A DNA stretch of 64,000 nt from assembly GCF_020447305.1 (NCBI RefSeq), contig NZ_CP095732.1:1458501-1522500 (forward strand), written 5' to 3'. Every line of letters starts with the position of its first letter. Within the stretch, counting starts at the first letter, position 1. Of this stretch, positions 35,486 to 43,892 are shown one piece after another. The stretch comes from Abyssibius alkaniclasticus (GTDB taxonomy: Bacteria > Pseudomonadota > Alphaproteobacteria > Rhodobacterales > Rhodobacteraceae). Made by a program: the position numbers and the translations under genes. The notes below the pieces were generated by a model. The model saw only the letters and a list, made by a program, of their open reading frames with translations, had not been told where the DNA came from and searched no databases.

Positions 35486-36552
35486 TCCGGCTCGAACGGC
35501 GCAAGGCCCCCTCGACGGCCATGCTGTGGCTGACCCCCGTGCTGGCCGTCGTGCTGACGATGATCTTTGGCGGTATCCTGTTTGCGCTGCTGGGCAAAGA
35601 CCCGTTTGCCGCCATCCAGATGATTTTCATCGAACCCTTTACCGACAGCTATTCGCAGCGGCAATTGCTGATCAAGGGCGGCCCGCTTATTCTGATCGCC
35701 GTGGGGCTGAGCCTTGGCTTTCGGGCCGGGGTCTGGAACATTGGCGCCGAGGGCCAGTTCATCATGGGGGCGATTGGCGGCGGGGCGGTGGGCCTTGCGC
35801 TTTATGGCACGCCCGGCATCTGGGTGCTGCCGCTGATGGCGCTGACCGGCGCGTTCTGCGGCTTTGCCTGGGCGATGATTCCGGCGTTCCTGAGGGTGAA
35901 GTTCAACGCCAACGAAATTCTGGTCAGCCTGATGCTGGTCTATGTGGCCGAAAACTTTTTGCGCGCAATGGTGACGGGCGCATTGAAAAACCCCGATGGG
36001 CGCGGTTTTCCCGAAAGCCGCAGCCTGGCCGATTATGCCAGCGCCGAAATGCCGATGCTGATCAAGTCTGCCGGGCTGAATGTGGGCGGTCTGGCGGCGA
36101 TCGGCGCCGTCGTGCTGGCCTATGCGCTGCTGGCGCGCCACAGGCTTGGCTACCAGATCAAGCTGACCGGGCAAGCGCCGCGAGCGGCGCGGTTCTCCGG
36201 GGTCAAACCCGGGGTGATTGTAGCCGCCACAATGGGCATTTCCGGCGCGCTTGCCGGCGTGGCGGGGCTATTCGAACTGGTGGGGCCGGCCGGCAAGCTG
36301 ACAACCAATTTTCCGCTTGGCTATGGCTTCACGGCGATTATCGTGGCGTTTTTGGGGCGTCTCAACCCGATCGGCGTTTTCCTTGCGGGCATTCTGATGG
36401 CCGCCACCTATGTGGGCGGTGAAACCGTGCAATTCGCACTGCAAGTGCCTGCCGCCGCCATCCGGGTGTTCCAGGGAATGCTGTTGTTCTTCCTGCTGGC
36501 CGTGGATGTGCTGGTGGCCTATCGCTTTGTGCTGAAAAAGGAGGCGAAGTAA
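35482..36552 (+). CDS. Permease 1 of the BMP-type nucleoside ABC importer
   Basis: Inner-membrane permease (BPD_transp_2 family, YufP-like), 356 residues, about nine or ten helices. Characteristic segments are GLSLGFRAGVWNIGAEGQFI, the NIGAEGQ motif that defines nucleoside/sugar permeases, and FNANEILVSLMLVYVAENFL. It starts inside the stop codon of the ATPase gene (ATGA at 35482-35485) and its own stop shares one base with the next start. It forms a heterodimeric pore with the following permease. Confidence 0.93.
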   Translation: MIRLERRKAPSTAMLWLTPVLAVVLTMIFGGILFALLGKDPFAAIQMIFIEPFTDSYSQRQLLIKGGPLILIAVGLSLGFRAGVWNIGAEGQFIMGAIGGGAVGLALYGTPGIWVLPLMALTGAFCGFAWAMIPAFLRVKFNANEILVSLMLVYVAENFLRAMVTGALKNPDGRGFPESRSLADYASAEMPMLIKSAGLNVGGLAAIGAVVLAYALLARHRLGYQIKLTGQAPRAARFSGVKPGVIVAATMGISGALAGVAGLFELVGPAGKLTTNFPLGYGFTAIIVAFLGRLNPIGVFLAGILMAATYVGGETVQFALQVPAAAIRVFQGMLLFFLLAVDVLVAYRFVLKKEAK

Positions 36553-37484
36553 TGGATCTATCGTCAATCGACCCGATTTCGCTGATCGCCAGCCTGATGA
36601 TTGCCGCAACCCCCATATTGCTGGCCGGGCTGGGCGAGCTGGTGGTTGAAAAATCGGGTGTGCTGAACCTTGGCGTAGAGGGGATGATGATCATCGGGGC
36701 CATTGCCGGCTTTGCGATGGCCGTTGAAACCGAAAACCCCTATCTGGGAATGCTCGCCGCAATGGGCGCCGGTGCGGTTCTGGCCCTGCTCTTTGGCATT
36801 CTGACGCAATATTTACTGTCGAATCAGGTGGCGACGGGGCTAGCGCTGACATTGTTCGGGCTTGGCCTGGCGGCCTTGCTTGGCCATTCCTATACCGGGC
36901 TTAAACCCCCCGCCGTGGCCAAGCTCGACATAGCCTTTTTAACCGATATTCCCGTGCTGGGGCGGATTCTGTTCAACCATGATGCGGTTGTCTATTTCTC
37001 GATCTTCATGGTCGTGGCGCTGTGGTGGTTCCTGAACCGCAGCCGCGCCGGGCTTGTGCTGCGCGCGGTGGGTGAAAGCCATGATGCCGCGCATTCGCTT
37101 GGTTACAACGTGGTGATGATCCGCATGGGCGCCATCCTGTTCGGCGGGGCTATGGCCGGTTTGGGCGGCGCCTATTTCAGCCTGATCCGCGTGCCGCAAT
37201 GGACAGAGGGCATGACGGCAGGTGCGGGCTGGATTGCGCTGGCGCTGGTGGTGTTTGCAAGCTGGAAGCCCGGGCGGCTGCTGATTGGCGCCTATCTGTT
37301 CGGGGGCATCTCGGTTCTGGAAATTAACCTGCAAATCGCCGGTGCGGGCATCTCGCCTGCATATTTGAAGATGACTCCCTACCTTGTCACCATTATCGTA
37401 TTGGTGATCATGTCCTCCGATCGTCGGCGGGCATCGCTAAACGCTCCGGCCTCGCTTGGCCGTTCTTTCCACGCTTCGCATTGA
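36552..37484 (+). CDS. Permease 2 of the BMP-type nucleoside ABC importer
   Basis: Second inner-membrane permease (YufQ-like), 310 residues, with the paired motif VLNLGVEGMMIIGAIAGF and FGGAMAGLGGAYFSLIRVPQ. Start codon overlaps the stop of permease 1 (TAATG). The C-terminal 20 residues after the last helix are short and basic. The gap to the binding-protein gene is 24 bp, so all four importer genes form one operon ended by the terminator at 38588-38629. Confidence 0.93.
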   Translation: MDLSSIDPISLIASLMIAATPILLAGLGELVVEKSGVLNLGVEGMMIIGAIAGFAMAVETENPYLGMLAAMGAGAVLALLFGILTQYLLSNQVATGLALTLFGLGLAALLGHSYTGLKPPAVAKLDIAFLTDIPVLGRILFNHDAVVYFSIFMVVALWWFLNRSRAGLVLRAVGESHDAAHSLGYNVVMIRMGAILFGGAMAGLGGAYFSLIRVPQWTEGMTAGAGWIALALVVFASWKPGRLLIGAYLFGGISVLEINLQIAGAGISPAYLKMTPYLVTIIVLVIMSSDRRRASLNAPASLGRSFHASH

Positions 37485-37508
37485 AGCAAAACCGCATTGG
37501 AGGATTTT

Positions 37509-38579
37509 ATGAGATTGATGAAAACACTGGCTGCCAGCGCGCTTGCATTGGGGCTGGCAACCGGCGCCCAGGCGCAAGAGCCCTACAAGGTTGGCTTTGT
37601 CTATGTCGGCCCGGTGGGCGACCTTGGCTGGAGCTATCAGCATGATCTGGGCCGCCAGGCCGTGCAGGACTATTTTGGGGATGCGGTTGAAACCTCTTAT
37701 GTTGAATCGGTTCCCGAAGGTGCCGATGCGGAAAGGGTGATTACCCAGATGGCGCGCTCGGGTGTCGACATGATCTTCACCACCTCGTTCGGCTATATGG
37801 ATGCGACGATCAACGTTGCCGAAGAATTTCCCGATGTGTTGTTTGAACATGCAACCGGCTATCGTCTGGCCGACAATGTTTCCAACTATTCGGCACGCTT
37901 TTACGAAGGTCGCCATGTGATTGGCCTGATGGCCGGCCGCATGACCGAAACCAACACAATCGGCTATATCGCGTCCTTCCCGATTCCCGAAGTTATCCGT
38001 GGCATCAACGCCGCATATCTTGCCGCCAAATCGGTCAACCCCGATGTGGAATTCAAGGTGGTATGGGCGTTTACCTGGTTTGATCCGGGCAAGGAGGCCG
38101 AAGCCGCCAATGCGCTGATCGACCAGGGTGCCGATGTGATCATGCAGCATACCGACAGCCCCGCCGCGATGACCATTGCCGAAGAGCGCGGCGTTCTGGC
38201 CTTTGGCCAGGCCTCGAACATGGCGAATTTCGGGCCGAATGCGCAGATGACCTCGATCATGGATGATTGGGATCCCTACTATATTGCGCGCGTTCAGGCC
38301 GGCATGGACGGCACATGGGAAAGCACCGCAACCTGGGATGGTATTGCCGCTGGCATGGTGGCTTTTGCACCGTTCAACGAAAACCTGCCCGCCGAGGTGG
38401 TGGCCGAAGCGCAGGCGGCAATCGATGCGATTGCAGCGGGCACATTGCACCCCTTCACCGGCCCGATCAACCGCCAGGACGGTTCGCCCTGGTTGGCCGA
38501 AGGCGAAGTGGCCGATGACGCCACGCTGGCCACGATGGACTTTTATGTTGAAGGCATCACCGGCGATATTCCGCAATAG
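37509..38579 (+). CDS. BMP family substrate-binding protein of the nucleoside ABC importer
   Basis: Periplasmic binding protein of the PnrA/BMP family that captures purine nucleosides in characterised members. Signal peptide at residues 1-22 (MRLMKTLAASALALGLATGA, cleavage after AQA). No lipobox cysteine is present, so unlike many Gram-positive BMP proteins it is soluble. Family motifs: VGFVYVGPVGDLGWSYQHDL, FTTSFGYMDATINVAEEFPD, IGYIASFPIPEVIRGINAAY. 356 residues from the ATG at 37509, preceded by GGAGG at five bases. It is last in its operon, which is less usual than first. Confidence 0.92.
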   Translation: MRLMKTLAASALALGLATGAQAQEPYKVGFVYVGPVGDLGWSYQHDLGRQAVQDYFGDAVETSYVESVPEGADAERVITQMARSGVDMIFTTSFGYMDATINVAEEFPDVLFEHATGYRLADNVSNYSARFYEGRHVIGLMAGRMTETNTIGYIASFPIPEVIRGINAAYLAAKSVNPDVEFKVVWAFTWFDPGKEAEAANALIDQGADVIMQHTDSPAAMTIAEERGVLAFGQASNMANFGPNAQMTSIMDDWDPYYIARVQAGMDGTWESTATWDGIAAGMVAFAPFNENLPAEVVAEAQAAIDAIAAGTLHPFTGPINRQDGSPWLAEGEVADDATLATMDFYVEGITGDIPQ

Positions 38580-38587
38580 GCGCGTAT

Positions 38588-38629
38588 GGCCCGCAACATC
38601 AAACGGTCCGCGTTGCGGGCCGTTTTTTA
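38588..38629 (+). terminator. Rho-independent terminator of the nucleoside importer operon
   Basis: Stem GGCCCGCAAC (38588-38597) pairs with GTTGCGGGCC (38612-38621), a perfect 10 bp stem with a 14-base loop, followed by GTTTTTTAT. It starts 9 bp after the binding-protein stop codon. Confidence 0.9.
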
Positions 38630-38777
38630 TTGCGGGCGGTGGCGGCGCGGCCGGTGTGGCGCCTGGTGCAACCCCGGTCGCGCGCCGCGATGCACCCGCA
38701 GCGCCTGTTGCGGAAATCGTCGTGGCCGTTGTGCTTTGCTGGTTTCGCGCGCCTTTGCTTGTGGCTAGACTTGCGCC

Positions 38778-41700
38778 ATGAACAGCCCCCGATTCATCCA
38801 TCTGCGCACCCATAGTGCCTATTCCCTGCTGGAAGGTGCGGTTGATCTGAAGCGGCTGATCGCGCTTGCCAAAGCCGCCGACATGCCCGCGATTGCCGTG
38901 ACCGATACCGGCAATATGTTTGGTGCGCTCGAATTTTCGGAATATGCCGCAAAGGCGGGTTTGCAGCCGATCATCGGTTGCCAGTTGGCGCTTTCCTATG
39001 CGCCGCCCGCGCGCCAGGGCGAAGCACCGCCACCGGCCCGCCCGATTGTGCTGCTCGCGCAGAACGAGGCGGGCTATAACAACCTTATGAAGCTGAATTC
39101 ACACAATTTTCTGGATTGTGGCGATGCGCTGCCGCATGTGACGATGCAGCATCTGGAGGCGCATTCCGAAGGGCTGATCGCGCTTTCGGGCGGGGCGGAA
39201 GGCCCGCTTGGCTATTTGTGCGCCGAGGGGCAGGCGGAGGCCGCGCGCGCCCTGGCCAAGCATCTTGCAAAGATTTACCCCGGCAGGCTTTACATTGAAA
39301 TCCAGCGCCACCCCGATGGCGATGCACCGCGCATGGCGCGCGAAGCGGCCAGCGAACCGGGGTTGATCGGCCTGGCCTATGCGCTGGAATTGCCGTTGGT
39401 GGCCACCAATGAGGTGTTCTTCCCCGAACCTGATTTCTACGCCGCCCATGATGCGCTGATCTGCATTGCCGAAGGCGCCTATGTTGACCAGCAAACGCCG
39501 CGCCGCCACCTGACGCCAGCCCATTACTTCAAGTCGCAGGACGAAATGGTTAAGCTCTTTACCGACCTGCCGGAAGCGGTGGAAAATACGGTAGAGATTG
39601 CGCGGCGTTGCGGCTTTCGGGTGCGCACACGCGCGCCGATTCTGCCAAAATTCGCCGATGACGAGGTGGTGGAACTGCGCCGCGCCGCCCATGAAGGGCT
39701 GGCGGAGCGGCTGAAGGTAATCCCCCATGCGGCCGAGGTTGCGGATTACGAGGCGCGACTCGATTTCGAGCTGGGTGTGATCGAGCAAATGGGCTTTCCC
39801 GGCTATTTTCTGATCGTGGCCGATTTCATCAAATGGGCCAAGGCGCAGAACATTCCCGTGGGGCCGGGGCGTGGTTCGGGGGCAGGCTCGCTTGTTGCTT
39901 ATTCGCTGACAATTACCGACCTTGACCCGCTGCGCTATTCCCTTCTTTTTGAACGGTTTTTGAACCCCGAACGCGTGTCGATGCCCGATTTTGACATCGA
40001 CTTCTGCATGGATCGCCGCGAGGAGGTGATCCGCTATGTGCAAGAGAAATATGGCCGCGACAAGGTGGGGCAGATCATTACCTTTGGCGCGCTTCTGTCC
40101 AAGGCGGCGGTGCGCGACATCGGCCGCGTTTTGCAAATGCCCTATATGCAGGTGGACCGGCTGAGCAAGCTGATCCCGGTTGAGGGTGTAAAGCCTGTCA
40201 GCATCCACAAGGCGCTGCAGGACGAGCCGCGCCTGCGCGAGGAAGCCCGAAGCGAAGAGGTTGTGGCGCGGATGCTCGACTATGCGGGCCGGGTCGAGGG
40301 GCTGTTGCGCAATGCCTCAACCCATGCCGCCGGTGTGGTGATTGGTGACCGTCCGCTGGACGAGCTGGTGCCGCTGTATCGCGACCCCCGCTCGGACATG
40401 CCCGCAACACAGTTTAATATGAAATGGGTTGAGCAGGCCGGGCTGGTGAAGTTCGACTTTCTGGGCCTGAAGACCCTGACAGTCATTCAGAACGCGCTCG
40501 ATTTGCTGAAACAGCGCGGCGTGGCGGTGGATATTGGCCTTATTCCGCTGGATGACGCCAAGACCTACGAGCTTTATGCCGCTGCGCGCACCGTGGCCGT
40601 GTTTCAGGTGGAATCGGCGGGCATGATGGATGCGCTGCGCCAGATGAAGCCGACCTGCATCGAGGATATTGTGGCGCTGGTCGCGCTGTATCGGCCCGGC
40701 CCGATGGAGAATATTCCGAAATTCTGCAAGGTTAAGAACGGGTTGGAAAAGCGCGACAACCTGCACGAGAGCATTGACCATATTCTGGACGAAACGCAGG
40801 GCATTATTGTTTACCAGGAACAGGTGATGCAGATTGCCCAGGAAATGGCCGGCTATTCGCTGGGTGGCGCTGATTTGCTGCGCCGCGCGATGGGTAAGAA
40901 AATCGCCGAGGAAATGGCCAAGGAACGGCCCAAATTCATCGAAGGCGCCAAGAAGAACAACGTCACAGAGAAGAAGGCCAGCGAGGTTTTTGACCTGCTG
41001 GAGAAGTTCGCGAATTACGGTTTCAACAAATCACACGCGGCGGCCTATGCGGTGGTTAGCTATCAAACGGCTTGGCTGAAGGCGAATTATCCGGTCGAGT
41101 TCATGGCCGGGGTGATGAACTGCGATTTGCACCTGACCGAAAAATTAGCCGTGTATAAACAAGAGGTTGACCGGCTCGAGATCGAGATCATCCCGCCTTG
41201 CGTGAACCGTTCGGGCGCGACCTTTGGTGTTGAGGATGGCAAAATCGTCTATGCGCTGGGCGCGCTGAAAAACGTGGGCGTTGAAGCGATGAAGCTGATT
41301 GTCGCCGCCCGTGCCGATGGATCGTTCAAGGATTTACTGGATTTTGCCCGTCGCGTGGATTTGAAGCGCGTGGGCAAGCGCCCACTGGAAATGTTGGCGC
41401 GGGCAGGTGCGTTTGATCAGCTCGATTCCAACCGCGCGCGGGTCTTGGCCAGTCTTGACACTCTGGTTGCCTATGCGAGCGCCACGCATGAGGCGCGCGC
41501 CAGTGCGCAAGTCAGCCTGTTTGGCGAGGCGGGTGAAGATTTGCCAGCGCCGCGCCTGCCCACGGCCGAGGACTGGTTAGCCACTGAACGGTTGGGGCAG
41601 GAGCATCAGGCGGTTGGGTTCTATCTGTCGGGCCATCCGCTCGATGATTATATGGGGCCGCTGAAACGCCAGCGCCCGCCGGTGCTGACGCTTGTGGAGC

Positions 41701-42221
41701 TTCATGCGCAAACCGCGCGCACGGGGGCAAGCATTGGCAAGATTGCCGGCACGGTTTCCAGCATACAAAGCCGAAAATCATCGCGCGGGAACCGCTTTGC
41801 CTTTGTGGCGCTGTCCGATCCGAGCGGGATGTATGAGGTGACGGTGTTTTCCGACACGCTGGAAGCTGCGGGCGAATTGCTGAGCCCTGGCCAGAATGTG
41901 GTGCTGGCGGTCGAGGCAGAAGTGCAGGGCGACAACCTCAAACTGCTGGCGCGCAAGGTTCAGGCGATTGACAGCGCCATTGCCGGTGTCGCCAGCGCCG
42001 GGCTGCGGGTTTTCGTGAATGAAGAAGACGCGTTTTCAATGGTGGCCGGCATTCTGGAGCGCGGCGGGCCGGGGTCGCGCGGGCCGGTCAACCTGGTGCT
42101 GACCCATCCAGACCTGCCGGGCGAGGTGGAGATCATGCTGAAGGGCGATTACGCCGTCTCACCGCAGATCAAGGGTGCCATACGCTCCACACCCGGTGTT
42201 GTGACGGTGGAGGAGTTTTGA
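38778..42221 (+). CDS. dnaE: DNA polymerase III subunit alpha
   Basis: Catalytic subunit of the replicative polymerase. The N-terminal PHP domain begins FIHLRTHSAYSLLEGAVDLK. The polymerase active-site aspartates are in MPDFDIDFCMD (about residues 404-414), with GPGRGSGAGSLVAYSL just before. The tandem helix-hairpin-helix region lies around KRVGKRPLEMLARAGAFDQL, and a C-terminal OB domain lies near IAGTVSSIQSRKSSRGNRFA. 1147 residues, full length for alphaproteobacterial DnaE1. Monocistronic; a 198 bp spacer with the upstream operon terminator precedes it, and the double-hairpin repeat follows. Confidence 0.97.
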   Translation: MNSPRFIHLRTHSAYSLLEGAVDLKRLIALAKAADMPAIAVTDTGNMFGALEFSEYAAKAGLQPIIGCQLALSYAPPARQGEAPPPARPIVLLAQNEAGYNNLMKLNSHNFLDCGDALPHVTMQHLEAHSEGLIALSGGAEGPLGYLCAEGQAEAARALAKHLAKIYPGRLYIEIQRHPDGDAPRMAREAASEPGLIGLAYALELPLVATNEVFFPEPDFYAAHDALICIAEGAYVDQQTPRRHLTPAHYFKSQDEMVKLFTDLPEAVENTVEIARRCGFRVRTRAPILPKFADDEVVELRRAAHEGLAERLKVIPHAAEVADYEARLDFELGVIEQMGFPGYFLIVADFIKWAKAQNIPVGPGRGSGAGSLVAYSLTITDLDPLRYSLLFERFLNPERVSMPDFDIDFCMDRREEVIRYVQEKYGRDKVGQIITFGALLSKAAVRDIGRVLQMPYMQVDRLSKLIPVEGVKPVSIHKALQDEPRLREEARSEEVVARMLDYAGRVEGLLRNASTHAAGVVIGDRPLDELVPLYRDPRSDMPATQFNMKWVEQAGLVKFDFLGLKTLTVIQNALDLLKQRGVAVDIGLIPLDDAKTYELYAAARTVAVFQVESAGMMDALRQMKPTCIEDIVALVALYRPGPMENIPKFCKVKNGLEKRDNLHESIDHILDETQGIIVYQEQVMQIAQEMAGYSLGGADLLRRAMGKKIAEEMAKERPKFIEGAKKNNVTEKKASEVFDLLEKFANYGFNKSHAAAYAVVSYQTAWLKANYPVEFMAGVMNCDLHLTEKLAVYKQEVDRLEIEIIPPCVNRSGATFGVEDGKIVYALGALKNVGVEAMKLIVAARADGSFKDLLDFARRVDLKRVGKRPLEMLARAGAFDQLDSNRARVLASLDTLVAYASATHEARASAQVSLFGEAGEDLPAPRLPTAEDWLATERLGQEHQAVGFYLSGHPLDDYMGPLKRQRPPVLTLVELHAQTARTGASIGKIAGTVSSIQSRKSSRGNRFAFVALSDPSGMYEVTVFSDTLEAAGELLSPGQNVVLAVEAEVQGDNLKLLARKVQAIDSAIAGVASAGLRVFVNEEDAFSMVAGILERGGPGSRGPVNLVLTHPDLPGEVEIMLKGDYAVSPQIKGAIRSTPGVVTVEEF

Positions 42222-42248
42222 CGCGACTGCGGGTTTATCGCTGCGCTG

Positions 42249-42308
42249 TCCCGGACTTGATCCGGGACCTCTTGTGACGAAGGTAGAGGCCCCGGGTCAA
42301 GCCCGGGG
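42249..42308. repeat. Double-hairpin palindromic repeat, copy 2
   Basis: TCCCGGA-CTTGA-TCCGGGA (42249-42267) and CCCCGGG-TCAAG-CCCGGGG (42290-42308). Same architecture, loops and spacing class as copy 1 at 24729-24788; stem bases differ in compensating pairs (outer C:G versus T:A). It lies between convergent dnaE and phhA and could act as a bidirectional transcription end, though no T-tract is present. Confidence 0.8.
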
Positions 42309-42320
42309 CGACGCGCGCAG

Positions 42321-43115
42321 TCACGCCACGTCTTTCTTTGCTGGCTCAAAGCGCGGGGGCAGGTCGCCAAGCTCTTTTGCGCGGTCGATCTCGGCCTTGA
42401 TGTCGCAGTCCAGAATGCGCGGCAGGGCTTCGAAACTGTCGATCACGAAATAGACCGGCTGCACGATGTCAATGCGATAGGGTGTGCGCAGCGCGGTTTG
42501 CAGGTCGAAATCGAGCTTCTCGGAGGCGTCGGAGAAGGCGTGTTCAAGCTCGGAAGGTGAGGAGACGATGCCCGCCCCATAGGCGCGCAGCCCTTCGGCC
42601 GTGCGGATCATCCCGAACTCGACCGTGAACCAGAACAGGCGGAACATGTGCCAGGAATAGCCCTTGCCCAGGTTGCCTGCTGCCTTGCCGAAGGCTTGGA
42701 CAAAATCGGTATAGGCGCGGTTGGTGAGCAGCGGGCAATGGCCGAAAACCTCGTGGAAAATATCCGGCTCTTCCAGATAATCCATATCTTCGGGGCGGCG
42801 CAGAAAGGTGGCGACGGGGAATTTGCGCTCGCTCAGCAGCTCGTAAAAGCGTTTTGGCGAAATCAGCGCGGGCACGCCTTCCACGCCGAAACCGGCGGCT
42901 TTTCCCAAGGCTGCGTTGATATAGGCCACCTGTGGAACGGCGGGTTGATCAAGCTTCAGGATCTCGACGCCATCAAAATACGCATCAACCGCAAGGCCCC
43001 CAAGCGCCGCAATCTGGCGGCCAACAAGGCGCTGCCAGGTGTCATCCTCGGTTTTGGAATAGCTGTAAATGCCACCGGCATCGGGGAATTTGGATTCGTA
43101 GGGTTGTTGCGCCAT
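42321..43115 (-). CDS. phhA: Phenylalanine 4-monooxygenase
   Basis: Pterin- and iron-dependent hydroxylation of phenylalanine to tyrosine. The iron ligands are visible: His121 and His126 in HEVFGH and Glu166 in FWFTVEFG. 264 residues from the ATG at 43115 (MAQQPYESKFPDAGG), the size of bacterial single-domain PAH without the regulatory domain. A GTG/other start further upstream would overlap the divergent promoter. It is divergent from an Lrp-type regulator gene, which probably controls it. No pterin-recycling gene (phhB) adjoins it. Confidence 0.95.
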   Translation of the reverse strand: MAQQPYESKFPDAGGIYSYSKTEDDTWQRLVGRQIAALGGLAVDAYFDGVEILKLDQPAVPQVAYINAALGKAAGFGVEGVPALISPKRFYELLSERKFPVATFLRRPEDMDYLEEPDIFHEVFGHCPLLTNRAYTDFVQAFGKAAGNLGKGYSWHMFRLFWFTVEFGMIRTAEGLRAYGAGIVSSPSELEHAFSDASEKLDFDLQTALRTPYRIDIVQPVYFVIDSFEALPRILDCDIKAEIDRAKELGDLPPRFEPAKKDVA

Positions 43116-43149
43116 GCTGCACCTATGGGTTGCCTTAAGGCGAGTATAG

Positions 43150-43225
43150 GCCAAAATGGGTGAGAAACAGGTTCAATCATCGCAGAAATTCGCGTATATA
43201 TGGCCAAACTTATCCACATTTTGGC
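43150..43225. promoter_or_regulatory. GGCCAAA/TTTTGGC motifs in the phhA-lrp divergent spacer
   Basis: GCCAAAAT (43150-43157) and ATTTTGGC (43218-43225) are exact reverse complements 76 bp apart end to end. A third GGCCAAA sits at 43202-43208. Multiple spaced half sites fit the wrapping mode of Lrp-type octamers, so autoregulation and control of phhA are plausible but unproven. Confidence 0.35.
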
Positions 43226-43230
43226 AGAAT

Positions 43231-43692
43231 ATGAAATTTTCAGACCAGGAGCGCGCTTTGCTGCGGGAAATTCAGCGCGATAGCACATTGTCGCTGAATG
43301 CGCTGGCCAGCCGCTGCGGCATGGCGCAATCGACCGCGTGGCGCAAAATGCAGGAATTTGAGCGGGCGGGGCTGATTTCGGCGCGCGTCGCGCTGCTGAA
43401 CCCGGCTTTGGCGGGGCGCAAGCTTTGCGTGCTGGCGCATATTTCGCTGGCCGATCATTCTGCCGAGGCGATTGAGGGGTTCACGCGCATGGTGCAGCTT
43501 CATGCCGATATTCAGGAATGCTTCAAAGTCTCGGGCACGTCGGACTATATGCTGAAAATCCGCGTGGCCGATGTGGAGGCCTATGAGGATTTCATGACGC
43601 ATAACCTGCTGCGCAGCCCCTATGTGCGCAGCGTGGTTTCAAGTTTTGTGCTGAAGGAAGTGAAAGCGACAACCGCGCTCGGGCTTCAGTAA
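43231..43692 (+). CDS. Lrp/AsnC family transcriptional regulator
   Basis: 153 residues: an N-terminal helix-turn-helix (LSLNALASRCGMAQSTAWRK, about residues 18-37) and a C-terminal RAM ligand domain (LAHISLADHSAEAIEGFTRM, CFKVSGTSDYMLKIRVADVE AYEDF). ATG at 43231 chosen because it matches family starts; open frame before it would run through the divergent promoter. Divergent from phhA, so it probably senses an aromatic amino acid and controls phenylalanine catabolism. The 3' end overlaps the convergent slyX by 7 bp. Confidence 0.9.
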   Translation: MKFSDQERALLREIQRDSTLSLNALASRCGMAQSTAWRKMQEFERAGLISARVALLNPALAGRKLCVLAHISLADHSAEAIEGFTRMVQLHADIQECFKVSGTSDYMLKIRVADVEAYEDFMTHNLLRSPYVRSVVSSFVLKEVKATTALGLQ

Positions 43693-43892
43693 TGCGGTGG
43701 GCGCTGGTCGGCGGGCGGGGCCGCAAGCTGGCCATCGGCTTCGGCCTGGGCGGCGGCTTGCAGCAGCATTTGCACGCGACGTTCAAGCACGGCGAGCCGC
43801 GCAGCCTGATCGGTGACAACGGCGTTCAGATCATCAATCACCGATTGCTGGTGGGCGATGGTTTCTTCAAGCTGGGTCAGGCGGTTTTCCAT
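43686..43892 (-). CDS. slyX: SlyX family protein
   Basis: 68-residue protein, mostly one coiled coil (MENRLTQLEETIAHQQSVID, DLNAVVTDQAARLAVLERRV) with a Pro-rich tail PPADQRPPHY, the C-terminus typical of SlyX. Function is not known in any organism. RBS AAGGGG sits just before the ATG. Its start overlaps the end of the Hint-protein gene by 16 bp, so the two are probably translated together, and its end overlaps the convergent lrp-type gene by 7 bp. Confidence 0.9.
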   Translation of the reverse strand: MENRLTQLEETIAHQQSVIDDLNAVVTDQAARLAVLERRVQMLLQAAAQAEADGQLAAPPADQRPPHY

